Positions 26,010-35,139 of a DNA stretch of 64,000 nucleotides are shown here, one piece after another. The position numbers and the translations under genes were made by a program. This stretch comes from G965233625 sp965233625 (GTDB taxonomy: Bacteria; Planctomycetota; Planctomycetia; Pirellulales; Pirellulaceae), in assembly GCA_965233625.1 (NCBI GenBank), contig OZ247499.1, forward strand, positions 682,001 to 746,000, read 5' to 3'. A model generated the notes under the pieces. It searched no databases and was not told where the DNA came from. It saw only the letters and a program-made list of their open reading frames with translations. Positions within the stretch are counted from its first letter, which is position 1. Each line of letters starts with the position of its first letter.

Positions 26010-27995
26010 TTATTCTTCGATAACTTCGCAGTCAGGCAGCGACGCGAGAAACTTTTTCCCGTAGTGCTTGGTGCGAATCCTGGGGTCGAGCACCACGACC
26101 ATGCCCGTATCTGTCTGTGTGCGGATCAACCGGCCGAAACCTTGCCGGAACCGGATGACAGCTTCTGGCACCTGGTAATCCATAAACGGGTTGCCGCCCG
26201 CTTCCCGGATGGCCTCTAACCGTGCTTCTAACAGCGGTTGACCTGGGGCGGAAAACGGCAGCCGCGTGATGATCACATTCTGCAGCGCGTCTCCGGGTAC
26301 ATCCACGCCCTGCCAGAAGCTGGCGACGCCCATTAACACCGCCCGCGGGTTTTCTTTGAAACGGCGGAGCATTTCGCTGCGGGGCAGACCATCCGACTGT
26401 GCGTACAAGGCGATGTTCTCACGCGATAGCCACGAGGTAAGTGCAGACGCCGCCTGACGCATCTGCTCGTTACTGGTGAACAGAACAAACGCCCGGCCCT
26501 GAGTCCGTGCGACATACTTCTGGATCATCTCCAGCGACTTCTCTTCAAACTGCCGCCGCTGCGCGGAAGGGTCCGGCATGCCTTTGACCAGAATCACTTT
26601 GGCCTGTTCGCGGTAGTTAAACGGGCTACCAACTTGCAGCGTATCGCATTGCGTGAGGCCCGTCTGTGACTTGAAGAATTCAAAGCCGTTTTCTTTGCCG
26701 GTGGCAAGTGTCGCGGACGTGAGCACCACGCTGCGTGTTGCTTCAAACAACTGTTCGCGCAGCGACGGGCCAACGTCAATCGGTGCGGCTGCCAGTTTGA
26801 AACGGGCGCCTCGATTGGTGCGTGTTGCTTCCATCCAGTATGCACAGCCCGCCATATCCTGTTTGAGCCAGCTTGCGATGTCGCCCGCGATAGCGACCAG
26901 CCGGTCATGGGCTGAGTAGTAGTCCTTCTTCTGCGTTTCGTCTTCCAGTTCGTCGGCGTGTTCGCGGAGCATCTTCGCCAGCTTCTTCAGTTCCGGCGTA
27001 AGAATATCCACGACGATTCCAGGCTCTTGCACGCGGGCCTGGAAGCCACCCTGCCGGTCTAGCCAATGTTCGATGTCGTTGAAGAAATCGAACATATGGT
27101 GATGGCACTTCAGCGTCTGCTCCTGCGCCGACCGCAAACGATGTTCAACCAGCAGCCCTTTCTCCGTGCGATGATTGAACAACTTGTTCAGCAGATATTC
27201 CACCTGACCGGATGTTACGCCCAGACCCAGGTGATCGCCCGCAACAGCCTCAACCGTGTGGGCTTCGTCCAGCACCACTGCATCGTAGCTGGGCAGCAGG
27301 CTGACGCCCGAACGCCGCAGAGCCAGATCGCTGAAGAACAACGCGTGATTGACGACCAGAATCTGCGCGTTCTGCGCCCGGCGGCGTGCGCTGAAGTAAA
27401 AACAATCGTCGTGGTGCGGACATTTGCGGCCCATGCAGTTGCCGCTGTCACTGGCAACTTCGTCCCACACGCTGCCATAAGGCTTAAAGGGAACATCGGC
27501 GAGCGAGCCGTCGGTTGTATCCTGCGCCCAGTTGCTGATCTGCCTGAGCTGCGAGAATTCCAGATCCTGCGTGAAAATGTGCTTCTGCCGCGCGATGGCG
27601 TTTTCCGTACGACGCATGCTCAGGTAGTTGCGGCGGCCTTTTACGAGCACGGCGGTAAACTCGTAGGGAATCACGCTACGCAGTAGCGGCAGATCTTTGG
27701 TGATGATCTGTTCCTGCAAGCTGATCGTGTGCGTGGAAATAACAATCCGCCGCTGTTCATCCTCTTCGTGCTGATGAGCGGGTTTCTGATCACCAGCGAT
27801 GGCAAGAATAGCTGGTGTTAGATAGGCGAAACTCTTGCCCGTGCCGGTGCCTGCCTCCGCCACAAGATGGCGGCCATCTTTCAGCGCACGCTCCACCGCC
27901 GCCGCCATTTCCAGTTGCTGCGTGCGATGCTCGTAGCCTGGTAACCGCTTGGCAATGCGCCCGTCCGGCCCCAGGATTCCGGCGGACGTTAACAT
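26010..27995 (-). CDS. DinG-type ATP-dependent DNA helicase (XPD-like, iron-sulfur)
   Basis: 661 residues. Walker A is AEAGTGTGKS (46-55). A four-cysteine iron-sulfur set with the pattern GNCMGRKCPHHDDC lies near 185-200. DEAH appears in VVLDEAHTVEAVAGDH. The C-terminal helicase motifs include VLTSATLA, FVLFTSNEQM, GVASFWQGVDVPGD and QGFGRLIRTQTDTG. These define the DinG/YoaA branch of superfamily 2, which unwinds 5'-3' and resolves R-loops and D-loops after damage. It ends 10 bases from the converging ATP-grasp gene. Confidence 0.94.
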   Translation of the reverse strand: MLTSAGILGPDGRIAKRLPGYEHRTQQLEMAAAVERALKDGRHLVAEAGTGTGKSFAYLTPAILAIAGDQKPAHQHEEDEQRRIVISTHTISLQEQIITKDLPLLRSVIPYEFTAVLVKGRRNYLSMRRTENAIARQKHIFTQDLEFSQLRQISNWAQDTTDGSLADVPFKPYGSVWDEVASDSGNCMGRKCPHHDDCFYFSARRRAQNAQILVVNHALFFSDLALRRSGVSLLPSYDAVVLDEAHTVEAVAGDHLGLGVTSGQVEYLLNKLFNHRTEKGLLVEHRLRSAQEQTLKCHHHMFDFFNDIEHWLDRQGGFQARVQEPGIVVDILTPELKKLAKMLREHADELEDETQKKDYYSAHDRLVAIAGDIASWLKQDMAGCAYWMEATRTNRGARFKLAAAPIDVGPSLREQLFEATRSVVLTSATLATGKENGFEFFKSQTGLTQCDTLQVGSPFNYREQAKVILVKGMPDPSAQRRQFEEKSLEMIQKYVARTQGRAFVLFTSNEQMRQAASALTSWLSRENIALYAQSDGLPRSEMLRRFKENPRAVLMGVASFWQGVDVPGDALQNVIITRLPFSAPGQPLLEARLEAIREAGGNPFMDYQVPEAVIRFRQGFGRLIRTQTDTGMVVVLDPRIRTKHYGKKFLASLPDCEVIEE

Positions 27996-28133
27996 TCGCT
28001 GATCCCTTCATTAAATTCCATTACTGTTCCAAGTTTCCGCCAACACGCGTTTTGCAGCAAGACCGCTGCGGGCAATCTCCGCACGTCTGCTATCATCCTG
28101 GATGAAAAATCGAATCTGAGGGCTGTGATAGAT

Positions 28134-28961
28134 ATGAAAATCGCCTGGCTAACAGACCTGCATCTGAATTTCGCCGATGACGAGGCCCAGTCACATCTAT
28201 GGCAGGAAGTTAATTCGGCCACACCTGACGTGATCCTGGTGGGCGGCGACATTGGCGAGGCGGATAGTTTTGACGTGCACCTACGGAAGATTGCGGATGA
28301 GTGCCCGGCGCCGGTGTATTTTGTACTTGGCAACCACGACTACTATCACGGCTCAATCTTTGCGGTCCGGCAGGCTGCGGTTGCGTTGAGCGAAGAATGT
28401 GAGAACCTTCACTGGCTGCCGCCGGCCGGCGTTGTCAAACTGACCAGCAGAACGGCTCTGGTGGGCCATGGCGGTTGGGGCGATGCACGGTCGGGCAACT
28501 TCATGCGGACGTCCGTCACTCTAAATGATTACCGGCTGATCCGCGAACTGGTGGGCGAGGAAGACTATCCAGCGTCCACCGGCTCGCTGATAACCCGGCG
28601 CCTGGAGAAAAAACTGAACATCCTGGGCGATCAAACGGCAGAGCATTTCCGGAATGTGCTGCCTGCGGCGTTGGATGATTATGAGCATGTCGTGGTGCTC
28701 ATGCATGTACCGCCGCTGCGTGAAGCTTGTTGGCATGATGGGCGGATTTCTGACGACGACTGGGCGCCGCACTTCGTCTGTCAGGCAGCAGGCGAAGCGA
28801 TCGTGGAATTAATGCAGGCACATCCAAAATCGCAGACGACGGTGCTGTGTGGTCACACGCATAGTAGCGGCGAGGCCCAGATTCTGCCGAACCTGCGTGT
28901 CATGACCGGCGCGGCCGAGTACCGCCTTCCCGCCATGCAACCGCTGTTAACCGTCCAATAG
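28134..28961 (+). CDS. Calcineurin-like metallophosphoesterase
   Basis: 275 residues from ATG 28134. A GTG at 28125 is in frame, but GAGGG at 28118-28122 is too close to it. The dimetal motifs are all present: D8-x-H10 (LTDLHLNF), GGDIGEAD, GNHDYY, a mid-chain His (VVLMHVPPLREACW) and GHTH (CGHTHSSGEA). It is cytoplasmic, with no signal peptide. The family covers phosphodiesterases and phosphatases of nucleotides, phospholipids or proteins; the specific substrate is not visible. The gene overlaps the end of the convergent trmH-type gene by 15 bases. Confidence 0.93.
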   Translation: MKIAWLTDLHLNFADDEAQSHLWQEVNSATPDVILVGGDIGEADSFDVHLRKIADECPAPVYFVLGNHDYYHGSIFAVRQAAVALSEECENLHWLPPAGVVKLTSRTALVGHGGWGDARSGNFMRTSVTLNDYRLIRELVGEEDYPASTGSLITRRLEKKLNILGDQTAEHFRNVLPAALDDYEHVVVLMHVPPLREACWHDGRISDDDWAPHFVCQAAGEAIVELMQAHPKSQTTVLCGHTHSSGEAQILPNLRVMTGAAEYRLPAMQPLLTVQ

Positions 28962-29756
28962 TTCCGCAGCGTGCAGAAAGTGGTGGAGGAAGATACCTGC
29001 GGCGACGGACACGTTCAGCGAATCCGCCCGCTGATGCATAGGAATCGTGACACGGCGATTACAGCAGGACAACGTCTCTGCAGAAAGGCCATCCGCCTCG
29101 TTGCCGAGCACCAGGGCGCATCGCAGATTTCGCCCGGCGGATAACAGCGGTTCTGCATCTTCATCCGCAACGGCTGCAATTGTGTCGAAGCCGGCTACAC
29201 GAAGTTCCGCCAGCGTTTCTGATATCGACGGGGTGCGAAGCAGCGGTAATTTGAACGCGGCGCCCATCGAGAGCCGCAACGCGCGGCGGTGAAACGGGTC
29301 AGCCGTCCGTGGGCCGCAGATTACGCCGCTACTGCCCAGAGCAAGCGATGTCCGCAACATGCTGCCAACATTCTCGACGTCATATACATCGTCGCAGACG
29401 GTCAGCGTCTTCTTTGCGGCCGGTTCAGAAAGCAGCGATGCAAGCGAAGCAGCTGCTGGGCGGTAGGCACAGGCAATCACCCCTGCATGAAACGCGAACC
29501 CCGCAATCTCTTGCAACAGTTCCCGCGATGCGATGTAAACCGGGCAGCCCTGCGGCGCCAGCGCCACCAGTTCGCCGCATCTGCTTACGTCCAGCAGTAG
29601 CGAGTGCATCTGCAGTGGGCTGGCAAGCAACCGCCGCGCGAGTAAACGTCCTTCCGCAATGAATAGTTCGCTGTCGCGATTGTGCTTCCGCGATGGCAGG
29701 TCGCGATACACTGCGATGCGAGGATCGTCCGCAGAGGTGATTTCGAGAACGGGCAT
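28947..29756 (-). CDS. TrmH/SpoU family RNA 2'-O-methyltransferase
   Basis: 269 residues from the ATG at 29756; an in-frame TTG one codon upstream is less likely. The N-terminal substrate-binding region (RKHNRDSELFIAEGRLLARRLL) precedes the SPOUT knot motifs: NVGSMLRTSLALG (motif 1), LVLGNEADGLS (motif 2) and IPMHQRADSLNVSVAAGIFL (motif 3). It methylates ribose 2'-O in tRNA or rRNA using SAM; the target position cannot be told. The ATG shares one base with the stop of the upstream ankyrin gene, so translation is coupled. The 3' end overlaps the convergent phosphoesterase gene. Confidence 0.94.
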   Translation of the reverse strand: MPVLEITSADDPRIAVYRDLPSRKHNRDSELFIAEGRLLARRLLASPLQMHSLLLDVSRCGELVALAPQGCPVYIASRELLQEIAGFAFHAGVIACAYRPAAASLASLLSEPAAKKTLTVCDDVYDVENVGSMLRTSLALGSSGVICGPRTADPFHRRALRLSMGAAFKLPLLRTPSISETLAELRVAGFDTIAAVADEDAEPLLSAGRNLRCALVLGNEADGLSAETLSCCNRRVTIPMHQRADSLNVSVAAGIFLHHFLHAAELLDG

Positions 29757-30790
29757 CAATCGCTTGTCGCGTTAAGCAATGCGACGACCTTGGTGTGCCC
29801 TTCTTGCTTTGCCAGATCAAGCGGCGTTTTTCCCTGTTTGTCTTTCAGGTCCTTCTTGGCGCCGCTCTTTAATAAGGCTGCGGTGATTTCCGTGAAGCCG
29901 CTTTGGGCAGCCATGTGCAGCGGGGTCCAACCTTCGTTATCCGCCAGGGAGATGTCCGTGCGTTTATCAGCCAGCAGCAGTGTGACGACATCGCCGATTC
30001 CGGAATAGACGGCGCCGAAAAGTGGCGTCACGCCGCGGCGATCCTGAACATTCGGGTCCGCCTTGGCCATAAGCAACTGTTCGGCAATCGCCTTGTAGCC
30101 TTCCAGAGAGGCAATGTGCAGCGGCGTGTAGCCAGACTTCGCTTTCGCGCCGGTATCGGAGCCGGCATCGATCAACAGTTTCACACACGGCGCGCGGCGT
30201 TTGTAGGCAGCCATATGCAACGGCGTATAACCGCTGTTGTTGGCGGCATTGAGATTGGGCTTCTGCTTTAGCAAAGCAGTGAGAATCTCTGGGCGGCCGT
30301 GCATGGCGGCGGTATGCAGCGGGGTATCGCCGTCGTTATCCGTAGCGGTCAGGCTTGCGCCGGCTGTGAGAAGTGCGGTGCAGGCGTTATCGCGACCCAT
30401 CCAGCAGGCAACGTGCAGGGGCGTCTGGCCATTGTCATCTTCCGCGTCGTGTTTGGCGCCTGCCTCGATTAGCGGCGCGATAATGCTGGAGTGACCATTC
30501 CAGGCTGCGATATGCAGCGGCGTGCTATCGCCGGGGCCTGCCGTAACGTCCGCCTTCTTACTGATGAGAAACTTCAATAACTCCACATGATTACTCCGCG
30601 CCGCGAGATATAGCGGCGTGTAACCAGCTTCCGTTTCGGCGTTGAGTAGCGTCTGATCCGCCGTCAGCAGCAACTTAACGCGATTCAGGTCGCCTTTGTC
30701 AGCAGCCAGATGTATCTCACCCGCGTCCGACGCTGAGCCTAAGCAGCATGTAGTTAACGCAAGCAACAACGCGGCAGCGTGAATTTTCAT
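29756..30790 (-). CDS. Exported ankyrin-repeat protein
   Basis: 344 residues from ATG 30790, chosen because AGGG lies about 8 bases before it and only 2 before the upstream ATG 30796. A signal peptide covers about residues 1-23. The rest consists of about nine 33-residue ankyrin repeats with the usual GxTPLHxAA core (GYTPLYLAARSNHVELLKFL, GQTPLHVACWMGRDN, GWTPLHMAAQSGFTEI). Ankyrin repeats bind proteins. The stop codon overlaps the start of the methyltransferase gene; a functional link between a periplasmic binding protein and an RNA methyltransferase is not obvious. Confidence 0.92.
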   Translation of the reverse strand: MKIHAAALLLALTTCCLGSASDAGEIHLAADKGDLNRVKLLLTADQTLLNAETEAGYTPLYLAARSNHVELLKFLISKKADVTAGPGDSTPLHIAAWNGHSSIIAPLIEAGAKHDAEDDNGQTPLHVACWMGRDNACTALLTAGASLTATDNDGDTPLHTAAMHGRPEILTALLKQKPNLNAANNSGYTPLHMAAYKRRAPCVKLLIDAGSDTGAKAKSGYTPLHIASLEGYKAIAEQLLMAKADPNVQDRRGVTPLFGAVYSGIGDVVTLLLADKRTDISLADNEGWTPLHMAAQSGFTEITAALLKSGAKKDLKDKQGKTPLDLAKQEGHTKVVALLNATSD

Positions 30791-30891
30791 CGACATAGCC
30801 CTGGTTTGGAATGGAGTTGCGTGTACGTTGGAAACGGCAGGTTTAAACCGCGATTTCTCGATAGCTTCATCGTAATTCCCCCGGCGACGCG

Positions 30892-30920
30892 TTGACAGTA
30901 TGCCGATGTGAATTGATACT
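30892..30920 (+). promoter_or_regulatory. Sigma70-type promoter of mgtE
   Basis: TTGACA (30892-30897), a 17-base spacer and GATACT (30915-30920). The expected transcription start, 6-9 bases after the -10, falls at or just before the mgtE ATG at 30929. No Shine-Dalgarno is visible. Confidence 0.65.
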
Positions 30921-30928
30921 TCACCCCC

Positions 30929-32308
30929 ATGCCTAACCCACTCTTTCTACCCGAACTACGCGAAATGCTGGCGGAAAAAGACGCCAACGCTTTGCGTGAA
31001 TTCTGCATCGCCCTACACCCGGCACGCACGGCCGAGTACATGGAGGGGCTTGATGCGAATGATTCGTGGGAAGTGCTGCGGCATGCTGAAATGGATGTCC
31101 GCGTGGCGATTTTCCGTTACCTGCTGCCCGAAATGCAGGTCGAGATTATCGAAACGCAGCCGCCCGACGAAGTTGCCGCGCTGGTCGCCGAGGCGGCGCC
31201 TGATGATCGCGTTGACATGCTGATCGATGTGGAAGAAACAATCCTCGAAGAGGAAATTCTACCGCGTCTGCCAGCTGACGAACGTCGCGACTTCCTGCGG
31301 CTTAGTGCCTATCCGGAAGGCACCGCGGGCGCCATCATGACGACCGATGTGGCCACGCTGACAGAATCGCTGACGGTGCGGCAGGCGCTGGACGAGCTTG
31401 CCCAGTCCGCCACCGAAGTGGAAACCATCTATTACATCTACGTGGTGGACGACGGCGGGCGACTGCGAGGTCTTGTTTCGGCCCGCCAACTGGTTTCCGC
31501 CATTCGCCGGCCCACGCAGGTGCTGGGCGATATGATGGACACGGATCTGCTGGTGGCGCACGTGCTGGAAGACCAGGAAGATGTGGCCAACAAAGTTGCG
31601 CGGCTCGACCTGCTAGCGATTCCCGTTGTGGATGATGAACACCACATGATTGGCATCATCACGCACGATGATGTGATTGACGTGGTCCGGGAAGAAGCCA
31701 CCGAAGACGCCCACCGTATTGCGGCGGTCGATCCGCTGGCGGAAGGTTATCTGCGCACGCAGTTGCTCACGATGAGCTGGAAACGCGGCATGTGGCTGAC
31801 CATCCTGTTCTTCGGCGCGATGCTTACCGCCTGGGCGCTGCGCAGACACGAAGCGCGGCTGGATACGTGGACGTGGCTGGTGCTGTTTATCCCCCTCATC
31901 ATTTCCAGCGGCGGCAACACCGGCAGTCAGAGCGCGACGCTGATTATCACGGCGTTATCAACGGGAGATATCCGGCTTTCAGACTGGATGCGTGTTATCT
32001 GGCGGGAACTGGCCATGGGCATCCTGCTGGGCGGTTTCCTGGCAGTGTTGAGTTTCGGCGTGGCGATTGCCTTCGCGCCGAATCTTACTTCGGCTTGTGT
32101 GCTTCCCGCGACCTTGCTGCTAGTAGTGATGTCCGGAACGCTGGCGGGCTCAATCCTACCGATGATCTTCGCGCGTTTAGGCTGGGACCCGGCAATGATG
32201 AGCAACCCGTTTGTGGCGGGCATTATTGATATTCTCGGAATCGAGATCTACGTGCAGGTCGCCATGCTCATTCTGCCTTATGCGACGCCGGCCGCAACGG
32301 GCGGCTAA
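30929..32308 (+). CDS. mgtE: Magnesium transporter MgtE
   Basis: 459 residues. The N-terminal superhelical domain (about 1-130) has PAxTAEYMEGLDANDSWEVLR-type repeats. Two CBS domains (about 130-255) follow, with the conserved EGTAGAIMTTDVATL and AIPVVDDEHHMIGIITHDDVIDV. Five membrane helices (about 280-455) hold the pore motif ISSGGNTGSQSATLIITAL. MgtE is a Mg2+ channel gated by cytosolic Mg2+ through the N and CBS domains. The promoter placement suggests a leaderless transcript (see findings). Confidence 0.96.
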   Translation: MPNPLFLPELREMLAEKDANALREFCIALHPARTAEYMEGLDANDSWEVLRHAEMDVRVAIFRYLLPEMQVEIIETQPPDEVAALVAEAAPDDRVDMLIDVEETILEEEILPRLPADERRDFLRLSAYPEGTAGAIMTTDVATLTESLTVRQALDELAQSATEVETIYYIYVVDDGGRLRGLVSARQLVSAIRRPTQVLGDMMDTDLLVAHVLEDQEDVANKVARLDLLAIPVVDDEHHMIGIITHDDVIDVVREEATEDAHRIAAVDPLAEGYLRTQLLTMSWKRGMWLTILFFGAMLTAWALRRHEARLDTWTWLVLFIPLIISSGGNTGSQSATLIITALSTGDIRLSDWMRVIWRELAMGILLGGFLAVLSFGVAIAFAPNLTSACVLPATLLLVVMSGTLAGSILPMIFARLGWDPAMMSNPFVAGIIDILGIEIYVQVAMLILPYATPAATGG

Positions 32309-32318
32309 GTCGCCGCGG

Positions 32319-32783
32319 CTACGAATCGTCCGTCTTGCGTTCTACCACGTAAGAGTCGATGACCCTGGCGTCGCCGGCGTCCGCCTGCTGCTGTTTCTTC
32401 GCGGCATCTGCGGCAGCGCCTTCCATCCGCATCTTCAGGTACTTCATGGCCCAGCCCTTATAGATATTGCGGCAGTAAGGGATCAACAAAGAGATACCAA
32501 ACGCGTCTGTCAAAAGTCCGGGCGTTAACAACATGCCGCCGGCAAGCAGGATCATGGCGGCGTCGACCAGCGCGCTGCCAGGCACGCTGCCGCTGCCCGC
32601 TTGCGCCCAGATCTTCTGCCACGTCGCCCAGCCTTGCCGGTGTGCGAGGTAAGACCCGATGATCCCGGAAATGATCACGATCAGCAGCGAACTGTACCAG
32701 CCAATAAAGTCGGACAGAACCAGCAGCAATGTGAGTTCGATCAGGGGAATCGAAATGAATAAAATGAGTAGGCGAAGTAGCAC
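32319..32783 (-). CDS. fxsA: FxsA family membrane protein
   Basis: 154 residues with about three to four hydrophobic helices. The FxsA pattern is clear: LFISIPLIELTLLLVLSDFIG, then GIIGSYLAHRQGWATWQKI, and LLAGGMLLTPGLLTDAFGISLLIP. In E. coli FxsA (YtzA-type in Bacillus) is an inner-membrane protein tied to phage T7 exclusion suppression; its general function is unknown. It ends 10 bases from the convergent mgtE gene. Confidence 0.92.
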   Translation of the reverse strand: MLLRLLILFISIPLIELTLLLVLSDFIGWYSSLLIVIISGIIGSYLAHRQGWATWQKIWAQAGSGSVPGSALVDAAMILLAGGMLLTPGLLTDAFGISLLIPYCRNIYKGWAMKYLKMRMEGAAADAAKKQQQADAGDARVIDSYVVERKTDDS

Positions 32784-32971
32784 TGCCTAGCCTCGTGAGG
32801 AACAAGTGTGATGCATCTGTTCAGCATACCACACGCCGCCCGGTTCACATCCCAGGCGCCACGGAATCAATTCTTTCGTGCCCCTCCTTTAGCGGTTGCG
32901 CGATGTGTTAAAATCCACACCACACTCCGGTGCTAGCTACCATCTCATCCCAGTTCGCAGATCACCTGAAT

Positions 32972-33910
32972 ATGGAATTTTCGCCAGCAGAGAAACTCGC
33001 CGCATTACGGCAAAATCTGGCAAGCGTCATCCGTGGCAAACAGAGCATTCTCGACCTCGTGCTGATTGCACTTGTCGCCGATGGGTCGGTGCTGATCGAG
33101 GACGTTCCAGGCGTTGGCAAAACTACGCTGGCCAAATCGCTGGCAAGCTCCATCAACTTCCAGTTTCAGCGCGTGCAATGCACGCCGGACCTGCTACCAG
33201 CGGACATCTTCGGATTCTCCGTATTTCATCCCCAGGATGGCACGTTCAATTTCCGGCCTGGTCCGATCTTCTGCAACCTGTTGCTAGTGGATGAGATTAA
33301 CCGTTCTTCTCCGCGCACGCAGTCAGCGCTGCTGGAGGCGATGGCGGAAAGGCAAGTGACGGTCGAAGGCGTGCAGCGCGAATTACCTCCGCCATTCATG
33401 GTGCTGGCAACGCAGAATCCGCCCGGATTTCATGGCACGTTCCCGCTGCCCGAATCGCAACTCGACCGCTTTCTGTTTAAGGTCTCGATGGAGTATCCAG
33501 ACGCGGGAACGGAAGTCGATATTCTTTACGAGCAGATCGACAAACATCCGATGGAAAACCTGTCGCCAGTGCTGACGCTGGACGAAGTGACTGCCTGTCA
33601 ACAGGCGGCACGGAGTGTTGAGGTGGAACGCAGTGTGGCTGACTATCTGGTAGCGCTGGTCCGCACCACGCGCGAACACCCGAAGCTGCGGCTCGGGTGC
33701 AGCCCGCGCGGCTCGTTGATGCTGTTCCGGGCGGCGCAATCCGCTGCGCTGGTCGCCGGTAGAAATATCGTGCTTCCGGACGATGTCCAGCATGTTGCGC
33801 CCTATGTTCTGAATCACCGGGTGATGCCCAAAGTCGCCAGCAGTGATGATGCAGGCTTGCAGAACGAGATCATTCAGCAGATCGTCAGCGATGTTGAGGT
33901 CCCCGTATGA
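32972..33910 (+). CDS. MoxR-type AAA+ ATPase
   Basis: 312 residues from ATG 32972 (MEFSPAEKLAALRQNL), matching the usual MoxR N-terminus; an in-frame GTG at 32930 would add 14 residues. Walker A is EDVPGVGKTTLAKS, Walker B is LLLVDEINRSSPRTQSALLEAMAE, and the sensor region FPLPESQLDRFLFK is the family hallmark. MoxR proteins act as chaperone-like ATPases together with DUF58 and vWA proteins. Its stop overlaps the start of the DUF58 gene (ATGA), so this is the first gene of a MoxR-DUF58-transglutaminase operon. Confidence 0.94.
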   Translation: MEFSPAEKLAALRQNLASVIRGKQSILDLVLIALVADGSVLIEDVPGVGKTTLAKSLASSINFQFQRVQCTPDLLPADIFGFSVFHPQDGTFNFRPGPIFCNLLLVDEINRSSPRTQSALLEAMAERQVTVEGVQRELPPPFMVLATQNPPGFHGTFPLPESQLDRFLFKVSMEYPDAGTEVDILYEQIDKHPMENLSPVLTLDEVTACQQAARSVEVERSVADYLVALVRTTREHPKLRLGCSPRGSLMLFRAAQSAALVAGRNIVLPDDVQHVAPYVLNHRVMPKVASSDDAGLQNEIIQQIVSDVEVPV

Positions 33911-35139
33911 GCCATGCGCAGCGTGTAAATGCGGGGATGCCGAAATCCAACGCCTGGGCGGCTATGAGCCGCTGGTTACGGGGCGCCTGGTTTCCGACCT
34001 TCCGCGCTCTACACCGCTGGTGGCGAGATCGTTTTACGGTGGGCGGCAAGATCGTGGCGGTCATTCTGATCATCTGCGCGCCCGGTGTGTGGGCCATGCA
34101 CTTCGGCCATCTGTATCTATTCACCGCGCTGGCGATGATGTTGCTGCTGTGCTGGCTGGCAAACTGGCTGTTCGCACCAAAATTCTCCGTCCGGGCGCTG
34201 CCGCCGCTGAGCATCGACGCGGACCGGCCGTTCGACATTCCGCTACGAATCAGAAACCGCCGACGACTGCCCGCCTTTGACCTGCGACTTACCTTCGTCA
34301 AAATGCCGCCGGGCTGGGAAATGAAGGAACCGCCCGAATTTATTGGTGGATTGGCTGCCGGGGCGAGATACAACTACACTCCGGCCGTTGTCGCCCGGCA
34401 ACGGGGAAAGTTCAAACTGCCGCCGCTTCAGGCGACTAGTTACTTTCCGATGAATTTCTTCCGCCGCCCGAGGCAGTTTGCGGTAAAGGGAAGTGTCCTG
34501 GTTCTACCTCGCTACAACCGCATGGAATTGCCCGTGGCAGTCGCTGCGGGACAAAGCGAAGGTAGCAACCCCAATCTTCAACGCGGCGCATCGTGCGATG
34601 TAACCGGGATCCGGGAGTATCAGCCCGGTATTCCTGTCCGCCGGTGGGACTACGCTTCGTGGGCGCGGCTAGGTTATCCGGTGGTTCGGGAGTACGAAGA
34701 CAGTCAGCAACAGCTTGCGACCATCGTGCTTGACAATTTTGCAACACGCGAAGAAATGCGTGCAGCAGACTTTGAGGAACAGTTTGAAGCCAGTGTTTCG
34801 CGGGCCGCCTCGGTCGCTGAAGCATTGGCGGGCGCGGGCATCACGATCGAATCGTTGTGGATCGACGGAGAGAAGCACGTCTTCGAAACAGCCGCCGGCG
34901 AAAACGGTTTCATGCCGGTCATGATCAAACTGGCCCTCGCCCAGCCCCGCGTGATTGAGGCTGACGAGGTTCACACCCAGCGCTGGGAACTGAACCAGAA
35001 GTTAACGACCTACCTCGTGACGCGCAACAATGCCACGAACCGCGAACCCGGCGCCGGCACGAACCAGACGCCGGTCGTACTCGTGAAGGCGCGGCAAGAA
35101 GATATTGAGCTGAACCGGCTGCCGGAGGCGTCAAAATGA
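33907..35139 (+). CDS. Membrane DUF58 domain protein
   Basis: 410 residues. Two hydrophobic helices at about 45-85 anchor it. A beta-rich domain (about 90-210) follows with ADRPFDIPLRIRNRRRLPAFDL. The DUF58 core is at about 230-275: GASCDVTGIREYQPGIPVRRWDYASWARLG. This is the standard partner of the upstream MoxR ATPase and the downstream transglutaminase-like protein. All three genes overlap by 4 bases, so they are co-translated. Such operons are thought to build or mature an envelope or surface complex, but the target is not known. Confidence 0.93.
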   Translation: MSHAQRVNAGMPKSNAWAAMSRWLRGAWFPTFRALHRWWRDRFTVGGKIVAVILIICAPGVWAMHFGHLYLFTALAMMLLLCWLANWLFAPKFSVRALPPLSIDADRPFDIPLRIRNRRRLPAFDLRLTFVKMPPGWEMKEPPEFIGGLAAGARYNYTPAVVARQRGKFKLPPLQATSYFPMNFFRRPRQFAVKGSVLVLPRYNRMELPVAVAAGQSEGSNPNLQRGASCDVTGIREYQPGIPVRRWDYASWARLGYPVVREYEDSQQQLATIVLDNFATREEMRAADFEEQFEASVSRAASVAEALAGAGITIESLWIDGEKHVFETAAGENGFMPVMIKLALAQPRVIEADEVHTQRWELNQKLTTYLVTRNNATNREPGAGTNQTPVVLVKARQEDIELNRLPEASK

